A DNA stretch of 11,554 bases from JBEBVQ01 sp037190845 (GTDB taxonomy: Bacteria; Bacteroidota; Bacteroidia; Chitinophagales; Chitinophagaceae): NCBI GenBank assembly GCA_037190845.1, contig JBBCJI010000043.1:1-11554 (forward strand), written 5' to 3'. Below the pieces are notes generated by a model that saw only the letters and a program-made list of their open reading frames with translations, had not been told where the DNA came from and searched no databases. The position numbers and the translations under genes are program-made. How positions within the stretch are numbered: position 1 is the first letter of the stretch; the number at the start of each line of letters is the position of its first letter. This document shows, piece after piece, positions 1 to 6,400 of the stretch.

Positions 1-17
1 TTGTTTTTGCTTTCCCT

Positions 18-33
18 GATTTCAAAGAACTTT
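18..33 (-). promoter_or_regulatory. boxA-like antitermination element in a putative rRNA leader
   Basis: Read on the minus strand, this stretch contains AAAGTTCTTTGAAATC. GTTCTTTGA resembles the boxA element (pyrimidine-TCTTT-purine-A core) in bacterial 16S leaders, where Nus factors bind the nascent RNA and prevent premature termination. It lies downstream of three tandem minus-strand promoters and no open frame separates them, which is the arrangement of an rRNA operon control region. The 16S gene would start left of the window, so the assignment is an inference from promoter number, leader length and boxA. Confidence 0.6.
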
Positions 34-170
34 GTACCTCGACAGTCTCCCGCCAGATACTCCTGCAACGCCCCCGGAACCAAATCCGGACACCAGTTAC
101 CAACCGGCTAAACGCTATTCATTATTTACTTAAGACCTATACCGCCAACCACCATATCCCGTTAGCGGGA
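34..170 (-). other. Untranslated leader with two small hairpins (putative pre-16S leader)
   Basis: This minus-strand region between the innermost promoter and the boxA-like element has no convincing reading frame. It contains two perfect short inverted repeats. At 74-89 CCGGA and TCCGG flank a 6-nt loop, and at 157-170 TCCCG and CGGGA flank TTAG. The second sits at or just after the expected transcription start of the innermost promoter. Neither is followed by a T run, so neither looks like a terminator. They would fit a folded rRNA leader; the RNase III processing stem cannot be tested because its partner lies outside the window. Confidence 0.45.
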
Positions 171-172
171 CG

Positions 173-204
173 CAAAGGTAGAAATCTTTTCTGTAATTGC
201 CAAA
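173..204 (-). promoter_or_regulatory. Bacteroidota promoter, innermost of three in tandem
   Basis: On the minus strand the -33 element TTTG (204-201) is followed after 20 nt by the -7 element TACCTTTG (180-173), an exact match to the Bacteroidota TAnnTTTG consensus used by the primary sigma factor of this phylum. The sequence upstream of the -33 box is T-rich (seven T's), which may act as an UP-like element. Transcription would start near 165-169 and run leftward, away from the beta-barrel gene. Confidence 0.7.
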
Positions 205-287
205 AAAACCTGTGAAATTTTTATAGATAATTACCGCAGTATCAAACAACTAAACCGATCAAATATTGCTTCTTTTGAAACGGAGTG

Positions 288-319
288 CAAAGGTATAAAC
301 TCTGATTCGAACTTCCAAA
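288..319 (-). promoter_or_regulatory. Bacteroidota promoter, middle of three in tandem
   Basis: The minus strand has TTTG (319-316), a 20-nt spacer and TACCTTTG (295-288). The -7 octamer is identical to that of the promoter 115 bases further downstream, although the spacers are unrelated in sequence. An AT-rich stretch (321-327 is a T run on the plus strand, A-rich on the minus) lies just upstream of the -33 box. It belongs to a three-promoter array firing leftward. Confidence 0.7.
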
Positions 320-395
320 TATTTTTTCCAGAAACGTTCAATCCAACTTACCTTACCAAATACTAAAGAACTACCCCTCTCCTTCAAAAGGGATG

Positions 396-426
396 CAAAT
401 ATACACAGGTTTTCGGAATTGGCAAA
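396..426 (-). promoter_or_regulatory. Bacteroidota promoter, outermost of three in tandem
   Basis: The minus strand has TTTG (426-423), a 19-nt spacer and TATATTTG (403-396), again a full TAnnTTTG match. It lies 108 bases upstream of the middle promoter. Its -33 box is only 61 bases from the start codon of the divergent beta-barrel gene, so the two transcription units share a very compact control region. No clear TAnnTTTG element could be found on the plus strand between 181 and 487. Confidence 0.7.
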
Positions 427-450
427 TTCCTGAAAGAAAAATCTCAGCCT

Positions 451-481
451 GTTAAACATACCGACCTGCGAAAGGTCTAAC
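451..481 (+). promoter_or_regulatory. Hairpin over the likely RBS of the beta-barrel gene
   Basis: GACCT (463-467) and AGGTC (473-477) form a perfect 5-bp stem around a GCGAA loop. GTTA (451-454) and TAAC (478-481) could extend the stem with a bulge on the left. The only purine-rich ribosome-binding-like sequence ahead of the ATG at 488, GAAAGG (470-475), lies within the loop and stem. If transcribed, the hairpin could limit ribosome access. The stem is short and could be chance. Confidence 0.3.
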
Positions 482-487
482 CTGATT

Positions 488-3421
488 ATGATGATGTGCA
501 GACATCACAGGACATCCGTACAATCTCAATCTCAAATTACAATTACTAAGGTGAAATACATTGCACTAATCATCAGTATCCTGCTATATAGTTTCAGCAT
601 ATCGCAGGCACAAACTGACTTTACCATAAACGGGCAGGTGCTGGAAGACGGTTCTGATAATATACCTGTGATCGGGGCTACCATCCGCTTACTATCTGTG
701 ACAGACACCAGCATTAGTACCGGTACGGTATCGGATATAGACGGCTATTTCAGCCTGCGAGGGATCGGCAGCGGTATCTACAGAATCACGATCAGTTATA
801 TCGGTACACAGCCGTTCGAGCAAACCGTTTCCATAACAAACGGAAACAAGCAGCTCGGCGCCATCCGGTTGAAAAACCAATCCAGACTGCTTGACCAGGT
901 AATCGTACAGGGGCAGCAGATACGCGTAAAACAATCAGGTGATACAACAGAATTTAATGCCGGTGCGTTCAAAACAAATCCAGACGCCAATGCAGAAGAC
1001 CTGATATCAAAAATGCCGGGCGTCACATCAGAGGGCGGAACGGTCAAAGTACAGGGAGAAGAAGTACGCCAGGTACTGGTAGACGGGAAACCTTTTTTCG
1101 GGGAAGACCCTTCTGCTGCACTGAAAAATCTGCCAGCAGAAATAATAGACAGGATACAGGTTTTTGACCGGCTCAGCGATCAGTCACAATTTACGGGATT
1201 CGATGATGGACAGGGACAAAAATCCATCAACATTATTACCAAAAGCGGGAAGAATACCGGTCATTTCGGGAAAGTGTACGCGGGGTACGGCACAGACGAC
1301 CGCTATACAGCAGGTGGTAATATCAACATATTTAACGGAGACCAACGCATTTCCATCATCGGACTGTCGAACAACATCAACCAGCAGAACTTCAGCACAG
1401 AAGACCTGATGGGCGTATCTTCCGGAGGAAGTGGCGGTGGCGGAAGAGGGAGAGGTAGCGCGGGAGGCGGCGGAAGATCATTCGGCAGGAGCGGCGGATC
1501 CGGAGGAGGGAGCAATGACTTTCTCGTAGGGCAGCAGGGGGGCATCACCGCTACCAATTCGCTCGGCATCAATTACAGCGATACCTGGGGAAAGAAAATC
1601 AATGTTTCGGGCAGCTACTTTCTAAACACCACACAAAATGACAACGAAACCGTACTCGCCAGGGAATTTTTTACCACTGCCGACAGCGGGCTTAATTACG
1701 AGGAAAACAGTATCACCAGCAATCGCAATGCCAACCACCGGGTCAACTTCAGATTTAACTACACCATAGACTCTGCAAACTCCCTGCTGATCACACCCAG
1801 GCTCAGTATTCAAAACAACAGCTATCAGACAAACCTCACCGGGAGCAGCTCCATGGCCGGTCAGGTACTGACAGGCAATATCATCAACAATAACCGGTCT
1901 GACAACCTCGGCTATAACTTCAACAACGACATCCTGTACCGCCGCCGGTTTACCAAAAAAGGCCGGACGCTTTCAGCAAACATCGGAACGCAACTGAACG
2001 GACGCAATGGAGAAAGCGCTGTCTATTCTCTGAATGAATACAGCGATGCAGACAACACCCTGCTCGACCAGCAATCAGACCTGACAACCAGCGGGTATAC
2101 ATTATCGGGGAACATCACCTACACCGAACCCGTTGGAGACAAAAGCCAGGTAATGATCAATTATAATCCGTCCTTCACCGAAAACAGTTCCGACAAAGAA
2201 ACATTCAACAGTAATCCGGTTGATTATGATTACACAATTTTCGACACCACGTTATCCAACAAATACGAAAACACCTATACAACCCATCGCGGAGGGCTTA
2301 GTTATCGCTTCAATGACACGAAAGCCAGTTTCATGATTGGCGCCAACATGCAGCATGCACAACTTGACGGAATTCAATTTTTCCCTTATGCATTTCAGCT
2401 CCGCCAATCTTTTACCAATGTACTTCCGCAGACCATGTTCAATTATAAATTCGGACAGGGACAGAACCTGCGGCTGATGTACCGCACGGCCACCAACGCC
2501 CCATCCGTCACTCAGTTGCAGCAGGTTCCCGACATTACAAACCCGCTCCTGCTCAAAACCGGGAATTCTAATCTGACACAAGACTACACACACACGATGA
2601 TCATGCGTTACGGCAAAACAAATACCACCAACGCACACAGCATGTTCTTCTTTACCAATGCCAGCTATACGAATGACTATATCGGCAGCGAAACGATCAT
2701 CCCCACAAACGACTCTGTATTCTCAGACAACATCACGATACGCAGGGGAAGCCAGCTTACACGGCCTGTGAATCTGGACGGATACTGGAACACCCGCTCT
2801 TTTTTCACCTACGGGCTGCCACTGAACTTCATCAAAAGCAATCTGAACATAAATACCGGCTTCAACTTCAGACGTACGCCGTCGCTTGTAAACGGACAAT
2901 CCAACTATTCAAACAACTATACCCCTTCTGCCGGTATCGTCGTCAGCAGTAATATCAGTGAGCGGCTGGACTTCACTTTTTCATACAATGGGAACTACAA
3001 TATCGTACGCAATACGCTGCAACAACAAACAGACAACAGCTACTACTCACATCTCGCATCACTCCGCATCAACTGGCTATTACAGGAGCGGATCGTACTG
3101 AACTCCAGCCTGGATCACAATATGTATGCAGGTCTGAACCAGGACTTCGATCAGCAGTTCCTGTTATGGAATGCCTATGTGGGGTATAAATTTTTAAAGG
3201 ACCGCTCCCTGGAAGCCCGTATCAGCGTATACGATCTGCTGAATCAAAACCAAAGCATCAACCGGGAGATTACCGACACATATCTTGAAGACAGCCGCAC
3301 ACGTGTGCTGACACAATATTTTATGTTCAGCCTGACATATACCCTGAGGAATTTCAAAGGCGTCATCACAGATAATAACCGAAGAGAACCGGCACCACCT
3401 CACCATGAAAGAATGCATTAA
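488..3421 (+). CDS. TonB-receptor-like outer-membrane beta-barrel protein with CarboxypepD_reg-like N-terminus
   Basis: This is a predicted outer-membrane protein of 977 residues. The N-terminus has a hydrophobic signal segment (about 24-41, ending SISQA before QTD). A carboxypeptidase-regulatory-like beta-sandwich (about 45-130, with VSDIDGYFSL and GIYRITISYIG) follows, then a plug-like region (about 135-250, with LVDGKPFFGEDP and INIITKSG), then a long barrel rich in alternating and aromatic residues. This order matches the Bacteroidota OMP_b-brl_3/TonB-receptor-like family. No SusD-like partner is adjacent, so no glycan-uptake role or substrate can be claimed. Residues about 308-342 form a Gly/Ser/Arg-rich low-complexity insert early in the barrel, probably a surface loop. 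The last strand-like segment (FMFSLTYTL) is followed by a short charged, proline-rich tail. The start is uncertain: ATG at 488 gives an unusually long n-region, whereas an in-frame GTG at 551 gives a compact signal peptide. The stop codon overlaps that of the convergent protease gene. Confidence 0.88.
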   Translation: MMMCRHHRTSVQSQSQITITKVKYIALIISILLYSFSISQAQTDFTINGQVLEDGSDNIPVIGATIRLLSVTDTSISTGTVSDIDGYFSLRGIGSGIYRITISYIGTQPFEQTVSITNGNKQLGAIRLKNQSRLLDQVIVQGQQIRVKQSGDTTEFNAGAFKTNPDANAEDLISKMPGVTSEGGTVKVQGEEVRQVLVDGKPFFGEDPSAALKNLPAEIIDRIQVFDRLSDQSQFTGFDDGQGQKSINIITKSGKNTGHFGKVYAGYGTDDRYTAGGNINIFNGDQRISIIGLSNNINQQNFSTEDLMGVSSGGSGGGGRGRGSAGGGGRSFGRSGGSGGGSNDFLVGQQGGITATNSLGINYSDTWGKKINVSGSYFLNTTQNDNETVLAREFFTTADSGLNYEENSITSNRNANHRVNFRFNYTIDSANSLLITPRLSIQNNSYQTNLTGSSSMAGQVLTGNIINNNRSDNLGYNFNNDILYRRRFTKKGRTLSANIGTQLNGRNGESAVYSLNEYSDADNTLLDQQSDLTTSGYTLSGNITYTEPVGDKSQVMINYNPSFTENSSDKETFNSNPVDYDYTIFDTTLSNKYENTYTTHRGGLSYRFNDTKASFMIGANMQHAQLDGIQFFPYAFQLRQSFTNVLPQTMFNYKFGQGQNLRLMYRTATNAPSVTQLQQVPDITNPLLLKTGNSNLTQDYTHTMIMRYGKTNTTNAHSMFFFTNASYTNDYIGSETIIPTNDSVFSDNITIRRGSQLTRPVNLDGYWNTRSFFTYGLPLNFIKSNLNINTGFNFRRTPSLVNGQSNYSNNYTPSAGIVVSSNISERLDFTFSYNGNYNIVRNTLQQQTDNSYYSHLASLRINWLLQERIVLNSSLDHNMYAGLNQDFDQQFLLWNAYVGYKFLKDRSLEARISVYDLLNQNQSINREITDTYLEDSRTRVLTQYFMFSLTYTLRNFKGVITDNNRREPAPPHHERMH
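1409..1514 (+). repeat. Gly/Ser/Arg-rich low-complexity coding tract
   Basis: Within the beta-barrel gene the sequence becomes a GGA/GGC/AGA-rich run encoding short glycine blocks separated by Arg and Ser, for example SGGSGGGGRGRGS. Similar glycine-rich inserts are known to me in this receptor family. The tract probably forms a flexible, positively charged loop and may vary in length between strains through replication slippage. Confidence 0.6.
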
Positions 3422-6400
3422 TAAATCACCAGCTTCCGCTCGAACTGGTTATTTCCGATAACCACCCGTACCATGTAAATACCTTTCGCAAGACCATGCA
3501 GCCGGATCATCGTTATGTTATTCCACGATCCGGCAGCAAATCGCTCCCTGTAAAGGTTTCGCCCCATAATATCCGCAACAGAAACGAGCATATCGCCATC
3601 GGGAATACTACTCCAGGCAATCGCAAAATGACCATTACGCGAAGGGTTGGGATAAATTTCAGCCAGGTGATCGGGTACTGTCCAGTCAATACGTCGGACA
3701 GCGGTAAAATAAGTCTTTCCGTTATCAAGCCGATACCGGAGCCGGTAATACACAGGCGCCCCATCCTGCACTGCCGGCATATCGGTATAACGATAAGCAC
3801 CTTCTGGTAGCCGCAACACAGGCGGTGAAGCAATCAAAGAAAAAAAGCTGCTGTCGTAAGAACGCTCCAACTCGTACATTACAACCGAAGTGTCCACATA
3901 GGAAATCCAGGTAAGCTCCGCCTGATAGTCATTGATCTTATCCGCCCTGAAATCTACGGCTGGAAAAGTCAGCGGGAAAGCGCCCTTGGGGCCTCCGTCG
4001 TTGAGCCATAGCTCCGAAAACCGGTGCAGCTTCAGTGCGGCGTAGTAGCCGTTATCATAGGGAACCCATACAATGGTATGTGCAGGGTAATAATACCAGT
4101 CGCCATTTCTGTTATCGCTGAGACTTCCGTTTTCACGGGACGGATCAGGATCGGCATACTGTGTAATACCAAGTGTATAGACATCTTCGGGGAGGGAGCA
4201 GGTAATACAGGAAGTATCGGCAATCAGACTTACAAAATCCTGCTCCGAAATAAAAATGCGTACATCAGCGCTGTCCGGATAAGCCCGCCGGTTGGTGACC
4301 ACAAAATTTTTGGGAAAGAAATATTGTGCAGACGATCCATCATAAAGCTGCTCATGATGATACACTTGGACTGTCGTTCTGCCGGCCTCCTGTGTACCTG
4401 TATGCAACTGTATGATCCATTGATCGTCTTTCAGCACATCATTCCATCTGTCCGGTTCAGCATCCACGGGTATTTCTCCCGTTTCCTGCCCGGTATATAC
4501 AGCGTGAGCCCTGTCAAAAATATGTATATCATCCACGGCAATACCTTCCATGGTTACACCGGGATCCGTCTTGAAAACAAACCTGAGTCGCAGATTATCC
4601 GCCCGTGGCAGCGGTACAGAGGCCACGTGCCAGCGATTAAATTCCGGTATGCTCCATACGTCGTCTCCGGTATTATACCAGTTTGTACCTGTTCCTGTCT
4701 CACCCAGCTTCTGCCAGCTTCCTCCGTCCACCGAATATTCGATCCATGCGGCATCGCAGGGTTCATCATTACATTGCTCTATGTCCAACGCTATACTAAA
4801 GCTAAGCATCGGATTGGACAATCCGGAAACATCAAAACAGGGAGAATACAGGAACGAATGTTCTGAATTGTTGTAATTACCTTCCAGACTTGTCTTCCAG
4901 GCATTAGCGCCACTTGCCGCTTTCCGGATATAGACAGCAGCAGGTGTTCCGTATTCCCAGGAAGTATTTTTTCCGCCAGTATACCAATAGCCATCATGGT
5001 CTTCAAAACGCTCCAGATATGGGAAAGATGAAATAAAAGGCTGATGCCTGAAAATTTCGCCGGACAAACTGTCATTTACCGGATAGGTATCGCCCTGCGC
5101 AGCAAGCCACACATCAAGCGTATGTATACCATACCCGGATAAATCCATCAACTGCGGGAATGTAAACACGAGTGAATCTTTAGGATCGATGCTGGGCAAT
5201 ACAGCCGAATGAACCATACCGCTATCCAGACGGTAGTACAGATTAATATTATACTGTGTCTGGTGATCCCGGTTATGAACGAGCACCTGTAACTGCTCCT
5301 CATTTCCCATGTTACAGCCGGTTTCCTGCGGAGCAACGATACGTGTAAGCTGCACATCATTCCGGACGGTATACAGTCGTATATCATCCAATGTCAGCCC
5401 GTTCCCGAAATTATAAGCAGCGATCACACCGGTATCATGCTGCCCGAACCGTACCTGGCAGGAAGTTGTAAATTCCTGTCCATGCCGTAGCAATACATCG
5501 CTCAGGGAAAGCGATCCTGAATTTATTACCGTCCCTGCATCCGTTGTTGTATCATAGTAATATATGCTTATCCAGGATGCGTTATCGCTACCCCGCGCCC
5601 AAACCTCGTTACCGCCGGAAAATTTCGGCACTCCATGCAGCTTATAATCAAATTCAACCCGCACTTCATGCACAGCAGCAGCATAATCCGCGAGGTTGAA
5701 TGTGCCTTCCAGATAATTCCTGTTACCGCTCATATTCGTACGAGCATCAAGGCTTACGGAACGTTCACCCGTTATGGTAATCTCCGGGCTTGCAAAAAAC
5801 CGGAGTCTGCCGGTATCGGTGCTGGCTGTAAAATCCCAGCGCTCGTCATGTGTTACGCCCATCATGCCCGGAGCAACTATATCCCGTCCTTCCGTCTCGA
5901 AGCTTTCCTTGAATCCCGAATCCAGATTTACGGGAAGATTCGGATAATGCCGGACAACCTTATATATGGTATCATTAGTCGCAACCGGATCCGTTGCTGT
6001 AAGGTTTTTTATTACCGCAGTGATCCGGTATACACCGGTATCTCCGAGCGGTAACCCGGCAACAAAAACAGGTACTGCCGTATTGGCCGGCAGTACCTGC
6101 TGAAATATCTGCGACTGCCAGGGGTTATTATTTACCTGGTACATTACTTCAAAACCGGGCACGGAAACATCATCCAGGTTACGCACCATCAGCGTAAGTG
6201 GTTCATTGGAACCAGGTGCAGTAGTTGTATACGCTCTTCCGCTTACCGGGCTGATGATCCGTTCCGTCATCAGGTCACCGTCAGAAATATCCCCCATGCA
6301 ATCTCCGTCGTACGGGTGGCGCTTCACGGCAAGGCTGCGCCACCCGGGAATGCCCTGTATCAGCGGGCGTACGGCAACGTAATACGTGCTATCCATAGAT

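Noticed and set aside
259..459. 66-codon minus-strand open frame at the left edge
   Set aside because: It spans two of the three tandem promoters, and its translation is Phe/Arg-rich with no motif; the regulatory reading explains the sequence better.
1303..1572. Minus-strand frame with a proline-rich translation
   Set aside because: This is simply the antisense of the Gly/Arg-rich tract in the receptor gene.
4024..4866. 280-codon plus-strand open frame inside the protease gene
   Set aside because: It lies wholly antisense to a well-supported coding region, has no recognisable domain and no start signal; it is a shadow of the minus-strand codon pattern.
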